DNA from: Dyella_B humi | Lineage (GTDB): Bacteria > Pseudomonadota > Gammaproteobacteria > Xanthomonadales > Rhodanobacteraceae | Reading direction: 5' to 3' | Length of the DNA stretch: 64,000 bases | Assembly: GCF_044904605.1 (NCBI RefSeq) | Contig: NZ_JADIKI010000023.1 | Span: forward strand, 372,001 to 436,000 | In this document: piece after piece, positions 8,001-17,032 of the stretch | How positions within the stretch are numbered: the first letter of the stretch is position 1 | Layout of the letters: each line of letters begins with the position of its first letter | Notes under the pieces: model-generated | The model's database searches: none | Told to the model about the DNA's origin: nothing | What the model saw: the letters and a program-made list of their open reading frames with translations, nothing else | Position numbers and translations under genes: made by a program

Positions 8001-9251
8001 TTAGACGGATCGCGTTGCCACTACTGGAGGCACTGCTGCAGCGCGCAGGGCTGGACCGAGCACACCCACCTGCCCCATCACCAACATCGCGGCCGCGCCA
8101 ACCGGCAAATATGTCCAAGGCAGATGCGGCAGCTCGTAATAGTGCATGAGCAAGACGTTGGCCGCATAAGCCAGCACCATGCCCACGGCGATACCCGCCC
8201 CAACGATCACTGCGTTTTCCAACAGGAAGTAACGCAGTATGTCTGCTCGTCGCGCGCCAAGCGCACGACGAATGCCAATCTGTCGCGTGCGCCGCTGTAC
8301 CCAGAAACCGGTAAGACCCATGATGCCCACCAAGGTGACGATCATGATCGCCAACACCATGCCCAACAATAACCAGAGCGTGGCGCGAGATTCCTTGAAA
8401 GCAGCATCACGCTTCTCGTTATAGGTTTCCACCCTGGCTTGGGGCCCGCCTGCGGTAGCCGCAGTGAATTGGCGCTTGATCGCATCCCTGACGCCTTGCA
8501 GAGCAATCTCACGCATCGACGGATCCACGCGTACGGCATAGCTCAACATGGCCGTATTGCCGATATTGCGTGCGAGAAGCACCGTATAGTCCGCCCTACC
8601 ATCCGTGGCCAGCCCGACTTGATTGCGCAGCAAGTGCTTCACGAGACCAACTACCACATAGCCGTGATCTTGCTTGTCCGACGGATCGGTCAGCACTCCT
8701 CCAAGTGCTGGCGCTGAGCCAAACAATTTGTCCGCCAGCGCCTGCGTGATAATGATGGGCTGTGGCGTGCCGGTATCCCATTCCGAATTGCTTCCATTAT
8801 TGGCGCCGATTCCCCATGGGCGATATTCGCTCGGCACAAAGTCGCGACCTCCCACCATCTGCAACCCGAGCGTCTGCATTAATCCCTGCCCGAAGTAACC
8901 GTTGACGCCTACCGCTGCATGCGTTGGCCCCTGCAGGTTGATCATGATTGAGGCGATGCTCACCATCGGCAGGCCGAATGCGGACGATGCGGCACGCACG
9001 CCCGGTGCCGCTCTCAATGCTTCTTCTCCCGCTTGAGATTCTGCAACTGTGAAGCTGCGCCCTTGCGCGGCCAAATTGTCCACCAGTATCAAGTTGTCGG
9101 CGTCCACGCCGCTCGGCGCCAGCATCGGCTGCAAGCGCTGCCAGGCCAGAAAAAATACGTTGCAGAGAATGGCGCACGCCACAGCGACCTGCAGCAAGAC
9201 CAGCGCAGGCATCAGACTGTGACGACGCAAGGGAGCCAGAATGATACGCAT
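8001..9251 (-). CDS. MacB/FtsX-like ABC permease, type B, sixth pair (B6)
   Basis: This is a 416-residue protein from the ATG at 9251, which has a well-spaced ggag site; longer upstream readings run into A6. The first membrane segment (about 14-36) carries the Cys-Asn dyad of all B permeases (ILCNVFFLA). A periplasmic MacB core domain follows, and then three C-terminal membrane segments with the FtsX signature RQIGIRRALGARR. It ends PPVVATRSV like B3, B4 and B5. MacB-type permeases do not carry substrate through the membrane. They use ATP hydrolysis in the cytoplasm to drive movement of the periplasmic domain. No ATPase is fused. It is the most diverged B copy together with its partner A6. 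Confidence 0.9.
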   Translation of the reverse strand: MRIILAPLRRHSLMPALVLLQVAVACAILCNVFFLAWQRLQPMLAPSGVDADNLILVDNLAAQGRSFTVAESQAGEEALRAAPGVRAASSAFGLPMVSIASIMINLQGPTHAAVGVNGYFGQGLMQTLGLQMVGGRDFVPSEYRPWGIGANNGSNSEWDTGTPQPIIITQALADKLFGSAPALGGVLTDPSDKQDHGYVVVGLVKHLLRNQVGLATDGRADYTVLLARNIGNTAMLSYAVRVDPSMREIALQGVRDAIKRQFTAATAGGPQARVETYNEKRDAAFKESRATLWLLLGMVLAIMIVTLVGIMGLTGFWVQRRTRQIGIRRALGARRADILRYFLLENAVIVGAGIAVGMVLAYAANVLLMHYYELPHLPWTYLPVGAAAMLVMGQVGVLGPALRAAAVPPVVATRSV

Positions 9252-9262
9252 GGACATCTCCT

Positions 9263-10600
9263 TCAAGCACTTTTGATCTGCAAGCCAGGCTGTATGCGCG
9301 ACACGCGCCAAGACGGCAACAAGCCCACGAGCAAGCCCACCAGCAATGCCAGGGCGAACAGCGAAGCAAACATCGTCACGTCCAATCGGGCGAGATCGGT
9401 AAAGCCTTGATCTTGCATGCGCAACAGCGCCAGACCGAGCAGCGTGAGCGGCCAAGCCAATACGCCGCCAAGCAGGCAAATCAAACCGGCCTCGACAAGA
9501 TGCTGGAGCATTACGCTACGGCGAGAAGCTCCCAAGGCACGTCGAATGCCAACCTCTGTACCGCGGCGCATGAATTTGGCCGCGAGCAATCCGGCCACGT
9601 TCATCATGCACAGCATCAGGAACGACCCGGCGAGCCATGCATTGAGGCGCACGTTGTCCGGAATCACATTCTGCAGCATCAACCATTCACGCACACTCAG
9701 TAGCTGAGATTGCGGCTTCTTTCCATAGCTCGACAGCGAAGCTTGTTGCTGAGCGTAGCGATCAAGATAACTGCGATAAGCCGCCACTTCCTGCGGTGTA
9801 TCGAGCTGCACCCAATACTCAAGCCACGCACAATGCACAGGGTCCACATGCAGCATGGTCATGTTTTTATCTGTCGCATCATCGCAGCCATCGGTACCGG
9901 TAGGTGCAATACCCGCGTCGAGCGCGGCCCGGTAAGGTACGAAGACGCTTTCCCGAGAACTGCCGCTGAATGACCATTCGTTCAAGCCATAGAAATGCGG
10001 CTGTGGTGCGTAGGGTTGACTGACGCCGATTACGCGGAAAGCATGATTGTTGATGCGCACCACCCGGCCTACTGCCCCGGCGGTACCAAAAAGCTTCTGG
10101 GCCAGCTCAGTATCGATGACTGCCACCGGCGCATGGGCTTGGTCTTCTTGCGCGGTCCAGGTGCGTCCATCGCGCAGCGCTACGCCGAACATCGGAATGA
10201 AATCACCGGTCGTGGCCAGTACGGCCTCATCGAAATGCCGCCCTGCATCGCCATCAACCCGCTTCCAGATATCGGCTGCCACGGTTTGCTCGACCGCCTT
10301 ATGCGCTGCCATAAGTACTTCGGTATCCGGCATCTTGAGGCGCTTGAAATCATAAGTGGTCGCGCCATCAAGCGAGGTGTAGTTCTGCGGTTTGGCCTGC
10401 ACCGTATCGACCCAGGCAATGTACAAATGCCGGCTCAACCCGGGCAGCGGATCCGCAGAAAGCATATGCAACAGCGCGAGCGTCGTCACGCTTGCGGCCA
10501 TACCGATCGCCACGGTCATTACAGCCAATGCCGTTGTCTTGGGAAAACGACGAAGACCATGCAAAGCCAGTTCCACGCTGTACGCAAACATCCGTGACAT
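9263..10600 (-). CDS. MacB/FtsX-like ABC permease, type A, sixth pair (A6)
   Basis: This is a 445-residue protein from the ATG at 10600 with an aagggg ribosome-binding site (a second Met three codons on begins MFAYSVELAL). Topology is one N-terminal membrane segment, a large periplasmic domain and three C-terminal segments. The signature TEVGIRRALGASRR links the FtsX domain to the ATPase. The type-A cysteine motif is present as C-x17-C-A-W before WVQLD. It ends ALQIKSA after a PGLQ step. The gene pairs with B6, 11 bp downstream. It is the most divergent A copy: ALHGLRRFPKTT replaces the usual LRSLKRN. Confidence 0.9.
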   Translation of the reverse strand: MSRMFAYSVELALHGLRRFPKTTALAVMTVAIGMAASVTTLALLHMLSADPLPGLSRHLYIAWVDTVQAKPQNYTSLDGATTYDFKRLKMPDTEVLMAAHKAVEQTVAADIWKRVDGDAGRHFDEAVLATTGDFIPMFGVALRDGRTWTAQEDQAHAPVAVIDTELAQKLFGTAGAVGRVVRINNHAFRVIGVSQPYAPQPHFYGLNEWSFSGSSRESVFVPYRAALDAGIAPTGTDGCDDATDKNMTMLHVDPVHCAWLEYWVQLDTPQEVAAYRSYLDRYAQQQASLSSYGKKPQSQLLSVREWLMLQNVIPDNVRLNAWLAGSFLMLCMMNVAGLLAAKFMRRGTEVGIRRALGASRRSVMLQHLVEAGLICLLGGVLAWPLTLLGLALLRMQDQGFTDLARLDVTMFASLFALALLVGLLVGLLPSWRVSRIQPGLQIKSA

Positions 10601-10620
10601 CGCCCCTTTTATCTCTGTGA

Positions 10621-11841
10621 CTAGACCGATCGCGTCGCAACCACCGGTGGCACCGCAGCTGCGCGCAGAGCCGGGCCCAGCACGGCGAGTTGGCCGAGCA
10701 GCCAAAGAACGATGGCCCCAATGGGCATGTAATAGAACGGAAGCTGCGCCAGTTCGTAGCGCTTCATCAGCAACAGATTGCAGGCATAGGCCAGCACGAT
10801 ACCCAACACGACACCGAAGCTGACGATCAGAAAATTTTCCACCTGGAAATAACGCAAGATATCGCCGCGTGTAGCGCCAATCGCGCGACGGATGCCGATC
10901 TGCTTACGTCGCTGCCCAACCCAGAAACTGGCCAAGCCGACGATGCCCAGCGCAGTCACCAGCAACAACGCTGCGATCACGCCAATCAGCACTCGGCTCA
11001 TGGCTCGGTCGTTTTCGAAATAGCGATAGCGAAGATCACTTAGCAGCTGGCTGTCTTCCTGATCCAGCACGGCGTCCGGAGCAAGCTTGGATACTGCTAG
11101 CCGCGCGTCACGCAATACTCTGGGAATGTCTTTCGGATCGGCACGCAGCAGATAACTGCCGGCAAGTGATTGCCCAGGTTGACCTGGCGCGAATACCGAC
11201 CAGTCCACGCTGCTGGCACCGCGGCTGCCGGGCTGCGCGATGGCCAGACGATCGATCACCCCCATCACCTGAAAGTGATAGGTGTCGCACCAGAATTCTT
11301 TGCCCAGCGGATCGACGCCCGGCCATAGATGATCAGCCAGAGAGCGGGTGATCAGTACCTGTGCATCATTTGGAAAAATATTGTCCACAGGCTGGTAATC
11401 ACTTTCCTGTGGTGCATGACCCTCGATCAGCTTCAAGCCCAGCGCCTGCATACTGCCCGGGCCGCCGACATAGACGTCAATAACGGCGCTGACATGTTGC
11501 GCGGACGGACTGAGGAAAATGCCAACCGTACCTGCCTGCTGCCCGAACGGCACCGTGTTGATGACACTGACCGATTGCACGCCGTCGATAGCGCGCAGGC
11601 CGCTCAGCATGCGCGCATTCAAATCCTTCACGTTTGCGCCCTCAAAGCCTGTCAGCTGGATAGTAGCGAGTGAGGCTTCATCCACGCCGATGTCCAGCTT
11701 CATACGCTGCAGGCGATTGGTGATCAGAAAGCAAGCATTGCAGAGCACGGCGCAAGCCAGTGCGATTTCCAGCGCGATCAGTAAGGTCGCCAACCGATGA
11801 CGGCGCAACGCAGCAAGAATGGGTCGGATCTGCCACATCAT
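10621..11841 (-). CDS. MacB/FtsX-like ABC permease, type B, fifth pair (B5)
   Basis: This is a 406-residue protein. The N-terminus MMWQIRPILAALRRH is followed by a first membrane segment with the VLCNACF form of the B-type Cys-Asn dyad. The periplasmic domain has the MacB-core stretch LGLKLIEGHAPQESDY. The FtsX part carries RKQIGIRRAIGATRGDILRYF, where Ile replaces the usual Leu of RALG. The end is LGPALRAAAVPPVVATRSV, shared with B4 and B6. It starts 9 bp after A5 and is followed 20 bp later by A6. Like its neighbours it lacks any nucleotide-binding domain and must share the single ATPase at 23667-24389. Confidence 0.9.
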   Translation of the reverse strand: MMWQIRPILAALRRHRLATLLIALEIALACAVLCNACFLITNRLQRMKLDIGVDEASLATIQLTGFEGANVKDLNARMLSGLRAIDGVQSVSVINTVPFGQQAGTVGIFLSPSAQHVSAVIDVYVGGPGSMQALGLKLIEGHAPQESDYQPVDNIFPNDAQVLITRSLADHLWPGVDPLGKEFWCDTYHFQVMGVIDRLAIAQPGSRGASSVDWSVFAPGQPGQSLAGSYLLRADPKDIPRVLRDARLAVSKLAPDAVLDQEDSQLLSDLRYRYFENDRAMSRVLIGVIAALLLVTALGIVGLASFWVGQRRKQIGIRRAIGATRGDILRYFQVENFLIVSFGVVLGIVLAYACNLLLMKRYELAQLPFYYMPIGAIVLWLLGQLAVLGPALRAAAVPPVVATRSV

Positions 11842-11850
11842 ACGAATCCC

Positions 11851-13176
11851 CTATTGAGCTTTCAGTTGCAATGCCGGCGCGACCCGACTGGCACGCAACG
11901 CCGGCAGGGTACCTGCCAGCAGACTGGTCATAATGGATAACGCAAAGGTCGTGGCGAACATCGCCACATCCAAATGCACCATGTCCGCATAAGGTGTCGG
12001 CTGTCGGCGTACCAACCACAGACCGGCCAGCGTCAACAGCCAACCACCCACGCCGCCAAGCAGGCCAACCACACCTGCCTCCATCAGAAACTGCATGAAG
12101 ATCGCACCACGCGAGGCACCCAACGCACGTCTGACGCCGATCTCGCCACCGCGCCGAAGAAACTTAGCGAGCAAAAGCCCCACCGTGTTGAACAGGCAAA
12201 TGGCGAGAAAGGCAAACGCCAACCAGGTTTGCAGATGCACGTCGCTCGGCACCACGCCGTTATAGTCGAGCCATTCCATCAGATTGCGCAGGCGCGTGTT
12301 CTCGGCATGCGTGAAGCGGCCCAACGCTTTCTGCTGGGCGGCATAGTCCGCCACGAAGCGACGATAGGCCGCTACCTTGCCGGCATCGCCCAACTGCACC
12401 CACAAAGCCACCCACTCGCAGGGCGAATCGGTCAAATGACCAGGCTGCTTGGGCAAATTCCAGCAGGTGAATTGATAGAAGTTGCCGTCGTTGATCTCCA
12501 TGCTGCTTTCGTACGGCACGAAGACGTCCTCGGGCTTGCCATAAAAACTCGCCGTATCGCCGTGCGCAAAGCGCCCACCTCTTACCGTGTAGAACAGCGG
12601 CGACGGCCGCCATGGCTTGAGTACGCCGATGATGCGCACATCCGTGTTGCGCAAGCGCAGGGTTTTTCCAACGCTATTGGCGCCGCCGAACAGCTTGTTA
12701 TTGAGATCGGCCGAGATCACCGCAACGCGCGAACGACGCGTATCATCGTCGGCGCTCCAGCCCGCGCCGTACTGGAACGGCACGTCGAACATCCCAAAGA
12801 AATCCGCGGTGGTGGAGAGCATCGACATCATCAATGGCGGCATGCGCTGGCCCGGTGCAAATACCTTTGTCGGGCTATCCACCACCGGTGCCTGCCGGTC
12901 TGCGTGCCGCGCACGCCACAGATCCAACGAGGAGCGATCGTCCATGACATCGGGCGGCTCCTTATGGGCTGATACGTTAGTCGGATCGGGATCAACCTGT
13001 ACGTAGAACAAAGAGCCGCTCTTGCCTGGCAATGGGTCACCCGACAACAAATGCATCACCGTCAGCGTGGTCATGCTCGCGCCGATACCCACCGCAATCG
13101 CCAGCACCATCAAGCCCGTCAGCACTTTGTTGTGCTTCAGGCTGCGCAAAGCCAGCTCAAAGTAATAGCCGAACAT
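11851..13176 (-). CDS. MacB/FtsX-like ABC permease, type A, fifth pair (A5)
   Basis: This is a 441-residue protein. N-terminal MFGYYFELALRSLKHNKVL is the closest relative of the N-terminus fused to the L,D-transpeptidase. After the first membrane segment (about 20-42), the periplasmic domain contains FGMFDVPFQYGAGWSADDD, and the type-A cysteine pair is C-x14-C-E-W before VQLGD. The C-terminal FtsX part has GEIGVRRALGASRGAI and ends PALQLKAQ. Spacing to B4 upstream and B5 downstream is 9 bp on each side, so the genes are probably translationally coupled. The substrate is unknown. Confidence 0.92.
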   Translation of the reverse strand: MFGYYFELALRSLKHNKVLTGLMVLAIAVGIGASMTTLTVMHLLSGDPLPGKSGSLFYVQVDPDPTNVSAHKEPPDVMDDRSSLDLWRARHADRQAPVVDSPTKVFAPGQRMPPLMMSMLSTTADFFGMFDVPFQYGAGWSADDDTRRSRVAVISADLNNKLFGGANSVGKTLRLRNTDVRIIGVLKPWRPSPLFYTVRGGRFAHGDTASFYGKPEDVFVPYESSMEINDGNFYQFTCWNLPKQPGHLTDSPCEWVALWVQLGDAGKVAAYRRFVADYAAQQKALGRFTHAENTRLRNLMEWLDYNGVVPSDVHLQTWLAFAFLAICLFNTVGLLLAKFLRRGGEIGVRRALGASRGAIFMQFLMEAGVVGLLGGVGGWLLTLAGLWLVRRQPTPYADMVHLDVAMFATTFALSIMTSLLAGTLPALRASRVAPALQLKAQ

Positions 13177-13185
13177 GCTCCCTCC

Positions 13186-14421
13186 CTAGACGGATCGCGT
13201 CGCCACCACCGGCGGTACCGCCGCCGCGCGCAGAGCCGGGCCGAGTACCGCGGCCTGACCCAGACTCCAAAGCAAGATCGCACCCATGGGGAAGTAGATC
13301 GCCGGCAGGCGCGGCAATTCGTAATGCACGATCAGGAACAAGTTGATGCCGTAGGCCAGCACCATGCCGAGCACGATGCCCATGGTGGTGAGCAGGAAGT
13401 TCTCAGTCTGGAAGTAATGCAGGATGTTGCCGCGCGTGGCGCCTAGCGCACGTCGCACACCGATGCTGCGATTGCGCTGCGCTACCCAGAAACTGGCGAG
13501 ACCGACGATGCCAAGTGCAGTCACGACCAGCAATGCAATGCAAACGCCGACGAGAATGCCGGCCATAGCGCGGTCGTTCTGGAAGAAATCACGCCGGTGC
13601 TGTTCCATCGTGCCCTTGTCCAGCACGATGCGGTTGGGGTCCAACGCCTTGAGTTTGTCCACCGCCGCACGCAACACCCTATCGCGCTCCTGCGGTGCAG
13701 TGCGGATGAGGAAAGAGGCGTCCTGGTCCATCGTCACACGCACCGGCCACAGGGTGCTGTATTGAGCACCCAAGTCGAGCCGATCACGGCCCGGCCGGAT
13801 CAGATTGGCCATCACGCCAACCACCGTGAGCGGGATACCTTGTCCCACGTAAAACCGCTTGCCGAGCGGGTCTTGTCCCGGCCACATGCGCTCCGCCATG
13901 GTGCGCGTTATCAGCGTGACATTCGGCAACTTGTCGTATTGCTTCTTCGCCAGCAGTGTAAACACGTCAGACAGGAAGATGTATTCCTCGGGCCGCAAAT
14001 CGCGCCCCTCCACAATCTGCACGCCAAGTGTTTTCGCCGTGTTTTCGCCAAAGTACTGAGTAGAGCTTAGCGTAGGCATGCGCTGTGAGGGATCGGTTCG
14101 CACATCCATATTGTTCGAGCCGTAGTCGAATGGCATCTCGCCGATCAGCGTTGCCCATTTCACGCCGGGAATCGACTGCAAGGCGGCCACATCCTCCGCC
14201 GCACGCGCCTTTGCATCCGGACGGCTGCCGATATAAGCCATCTGCACATAAACCAGTTCCTGCTCGGCGATACCGCTGGGCATATTCATGCGATCGAGGC
14301 GCTGGCTGATCAGAAAGATGGTGTTGCAAACGATGGCGCAGGTGAGCGCAATCTGCAGAACCAACAGGCAACAGGTCAGCTTGTGCCGCCGCAGCGTAAA
14401 GAATATCGGCCGAATATCCAT
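13186..14421 (-). CDS. MacB/FtsX-like ABC permease, type B, fourth pair (B4)
   Basis: This is a 411-residue protein starting MDIRPIFFTLRRHKL. The first membrane segment includes AIVCNTIFLI (B-type Cys-Asn dyad). The periplasmic domain includes TLGVQIVEGRDLRPEEY, and the FtsX domain includes RSIGVRRALGATRGNILHYF. The end is LGPALRAAAVPPVVATRSV. The start codon is one base after the A4 stop, the tightest junction of the array, so expression is likely coupled to A4. The last codons, spacer and start of the next gene (13150-13200) form a segment nearly duplicated at 7960-8010. Confidence 0.92.
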   Translation of the reverse strand: MDIRPIFFTLRRHKLTCCLLVLQIALTCAIVCNTIFLISQRLDRMNMPSGIAEQELVYVQMAYIGSRPDAKARAAEDVAALQSIPGVKWATLIGEMPFDYGSNNMDVRTDPSQRMPTLSSTQYFGENTAKTLGVQIVEGRDLRPEEYIFLSDVFTLLAKKQYDKLPNVTLITRTMAERMWPGQDPLGKRFYVGQGIPLTVVGVMANLIRPGRDRLDLGAQYSTLWPVRVTMDQDASFLIRTAPQERDRVLRAAVDKLKALDPNRIVLDKGTMEQHRRDFFQNDRAMAGILVGVCIALLVVTALGIVGLASFWVAQRNRSIGVRRALGATRGNILHYFQTENFLLTTMGIVLGMVLAYGINLFLIVHYELPRLPAIYFPMGAILLWSLGQAAVLGPALRAAAVPPVVATRSV

Positions 14422-14422
14422 G

Positions 14423-15727
14423 TTATTGCGCCTTCAGTTGCAATGCGGGAGCAATGCGGCACGCGCGCCAGGCGGGCAGCAAACCTGCCAGCATGCTTGC
14501 CGCCACCGAGATGACAAAGGTCGCCAGCAACATCGCCGAATCCATATGCGCCAGCTTGGCGTAATCCGACGGTTGCTGGCGCACCAGCCAAAGTCCGAGC
14601 AAGGCCAGCAGAAGGCCCAGCACGCCACCAGCAAAACCGACCACGCCCGATTCCATCAGCAACTGCCCAAATAGCGTGCGCCGCGAAGCACCCAAGGCGC
14701 GGCGTACCCCAAGCTCACCGGCACGGCGCATGAATTTGGCCAGCATCAAGCCCACCGTATTCACCAGGCAAACCACCAGAAAGCCCAGCGCCAGCCATGC
14801 CTGAAGGCGCGTGTCGCTGGGCACTACCTGGTTGTAATCCAACCACTGCATCACGCTGCGCAAGTGCACGTTGTTCGGCCGCACAAAACGCCCGGCGGCG
14901 CGCTGGTCATCCGAATAATGATCAAGAAAGCTCTTGTAGGCCGCCACACTGGCCGGCGAATCCAGTTCCACCCAAAACTGCAGCCATGTGCAAGGCGACT
15001 GCTCCAAATTCGCCTGATCGCCGCCGCCATTACCCCAGCAATCCATGGAACCATCGTGCTCCATCTGTAGATCGCGCGCTGTCGACAGCGGCACATACAC
15101 CTGCTCGTAATTGGCATAAGCGCCCATGTACAAGTCATAGAAGTGCGGATTCGGCCGCCAATCGCCAAGCACGCCAATAATGCGGAAATCTGCCTTTTGC
15201 AGGCGCAGCGTGTTGCCCACGCTGTTCTTGCCGCCAAACAGTTTGTCGTTCAGCTCGGAGCTGATCACCACCACACGCGCCTTGCTTTGGTCTTCGGCAT
15301 CACCCCAAGCACTGCCGTATTGGAACGACACGCCAAACATGGGGAAGAAGTCGGCGGTGGTGTAGCGCGCGTTGGCATGAAACGGGTCGATGCTCGATTG
15401 CGCCGGCTGCAACGGCACCATGCCCCCCGTCATCAAGGCTTGATGCGTTCCGCGTTTCGCATGCAGCAGATACATGCCGTCGATCCAGGTCAGCTGCCCG
15501 GGCGGTTCGACGCCCGGCGTATAGGCCTGCATGTCACGCGGATCAAGCTGCGGGTAATACAGCGACCCGCTGCGTCCGGGCAGCGGATCGCCAGACAGCA
15601 CGTGCAACACGGTCAACGTGGTCATGCACGCACCGATGCCCAGTGCGACAGCCAGCACCATCAGCGCGGTAAGCACGCGGCTGCGGTTCAAACTGCGGAC
15701 GGCGAGATCGAGGTAATAACCGAACAT
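14423..15727 (-). CDS. MacB/FtsX-like ABC permease, type A, fourth pair (A4)
   Basis: This is a 434-residue protein beginning MFGYYLDLAVRSLNRSRVL, with a membrane segment at about 20-42. The periplasmic domain contains FFPMFGVSFQYGSAWGDAED and the A-type cysteine pair C-x15-C-T-W, followed by FWVELD. The FtsX signature is GELGVRRALGASRRTLF, and three C-terminal membrane segments end in PALQLKAQ. The gene is 40 bp downstream of B3 and joins B4 with a 1-bp gap. By its N-terminus (VLHVLSGDPLPGRS) it groups with A5 rather than with A1-A3. Confidence 0.92.
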   Translation of the reverse strand: MFGYYLDLAVRSLNRSRVLTALMVLAVALGIGACMTTLTVLHVLSGDPLPGRSGSLYYPQLDPRDMQAYTPGVEPPGQLTWIDGMYLLHAKRGTHQALMTGGMVPLQPAQSSIDPFHANARYTTADFFPMFGVSFQYGSAWGDAEDQSKARVVVISSELNDKLFGGKNSVGNTLRLQKADFRIIGVLGDWRPNPHFYDLYMGAYANYEQVYVPLSTARDLQMEHDGSMDCWGNGGGDQANLEQSPCTWLQFWVELDSPASVAAYKSFLDHYSDDQRAAGRFVRPNNVHLRSVMQWLDYNQVVPSDTRLQAWLALGFLVVCLVNTVGLMLAKFMRRAGELGVRRALGASRRTLFGQLLMESGVVGFAGGVLGLLLALLGLWLVRQQPSDYAKLAHMDSAMLLATFVISVAASMLAGLLPAWRACRIAPALQLKAQ

Positions 15728-15767
15728 GGCATTTCCCTGCTGGCTGACGACTGGGTAACCCTGCGCC

Positions 15768-17021
15768 TCACACCGACCGCGTCGCCACTACCGGCGGCAC
15801 GTTCGAAGCACGTCGCGCAGGAACGAATACCGCGATTTGCCCCAGCAGCATCACCACGGCCAAACCAATCAGCACGTAATAGACCGGCATGCTCTCCATC
15901 TCGAACTTGCTCATCAGCACACGGTTCAAGGCAACGGCGAGCGCGATGCCTACGACGGCGCCGCCGCCGGCGATCATCAGGTTCTCCAGCTGGAAGTAAT
16001 GCAGGATGTCGATCTTGCGCGCACCCAACGCGCGCCGCACTCCGATCTGGCGGTGGCGCTGGCCGACCCAGAAGCTGGTGAGGCCGACGATACCCGCCGC
16101 AGTGACCGCAAGCAGGATCAAGCACACCGCGCCCATGAGTGCCGCCATGCCGATGTCCGCACGATAGGCTTCGGCGCGAATATCCTTGAACGACTTGACG
16201 CTATCGTCGTCGAGTACGCGCATAGGATTGACCGCATACAGCGTGGGTGGCACCGCACGCATGGCCGCCTCCAGCCGTCCTGGCTTGGCACGTACCAGCG
16301 TGCGCGAAAAGTTGGCGTTCAACCGGACCGGCTCGATGGTCGAATTCCATACGAAACTGCTGGCCCAGGTGCTAACCGAAGGCACCTGCAAACGTTCCAC
16401 TTCACCGATGATGGTGGTTGGGCTGGAGGCGCCATCGAGATAGACCACTTTGCCGATCGCATTCCCTTGCGGAAACAGCTTGTCGGCCAGTGCTTTGGTA
16501 ACGATCACGATGCTCGGCTCCGAGTTGTCGCGGAAGGCCTTGTTGGTCACATCCGCCGCCGTGAAGCCACGCCCGGCAACCAGGTGCAATCCCATGGTTT
16601 TCAACAGCTGCTCGTCACCAAAATAGTAGGTACTGCGCGCATTACCCGAACGCAGTTCGGAACCGGGCTTCAGCGATATAGAGCCATTCCAGCTCGATTG
16701 AAGCAGCGGCACGGAGTTGACCGGTGCCACCGATTCGACATCGGGCATCGCGCGCAGCGCACTGAGATCCTCGCGCAACATCGCATCGAGCTTCTGGACA
16801 CTGGCAGGATCGTCTCCGCTCGGCGCGCCGACCCACTGCTGGGTCACCAGGAACAGGTTGTTCTCATTCAATCCGGTAGGCCGGCGCACGTTTTCGATGC
16901 GCGCATAGATGATAAAGATCGCATTGCAGACGATGGCAAGGGTCACCGCAATTTGCAGAGCAATCAGCACCACACCCGCTTTGTGTTTGCGCAATGCCGC
17001 GATCATGGGATGCAAGGTCAT
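15768..17021 (-). CDS. MacB/FtsX-like ABC permease, type B, third pair (B3)
   Basis: This is a 417-residue protein beginning MTLHPMIAALRKHKAG. The first membrane segment has AIVCNAIFII. The periplasmic region contains MGLHLVAGRGFTAADV and the FtsX region RQIGVRRALGARKIDILHYF. It ends PARRASNVPPVVATRSV, which blends features of the downstream group (VVATRSV) and upstream group (GQIAVFVPA). It is 11 bp after A3. It is intermediate between the two subgroups of B copies, as expected if the array grew by stepwise tandem duplication. Confidence 0.92.
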   Translation of the reverse strand: MTLHPMIAALRKHKAGVVLIALQIAVTLAIVCNAIFIIYARIENVRRPTGLNENNLFLVTQQWVGAPSGDDPASVQKLDAMLREDLSALRAMPDVESVAPVNSVPLLQSSWNGSISLKPGSELRSGNARSTYYFGDEQLLKTMGLHLVAGRGFTAADVTNKAFRDNSEPSIVIVTKALADKLFPQGNAIGKVVYLDGASSPTTIIGEVERLQVPSVSTWASSFVWNSTIEPVRLNANFSRTLVRAKPGRLEAAMRAVPPTLYAVNPMRVLDDDSVKSFKDIRAEAYRADIGMAALMGAVCLILLAVTAAGIVGLTSFWVGQRHRQIGVRRALGARKIDILHYFQLENLMIAGGGAVVGIALAVALNRVLMSKFEMESMPVYYVLIGLAVVMLLGQIAVFVPARRASNVPPVVATRSV

Positions 17022-17032
17022 AGCGGAATTCC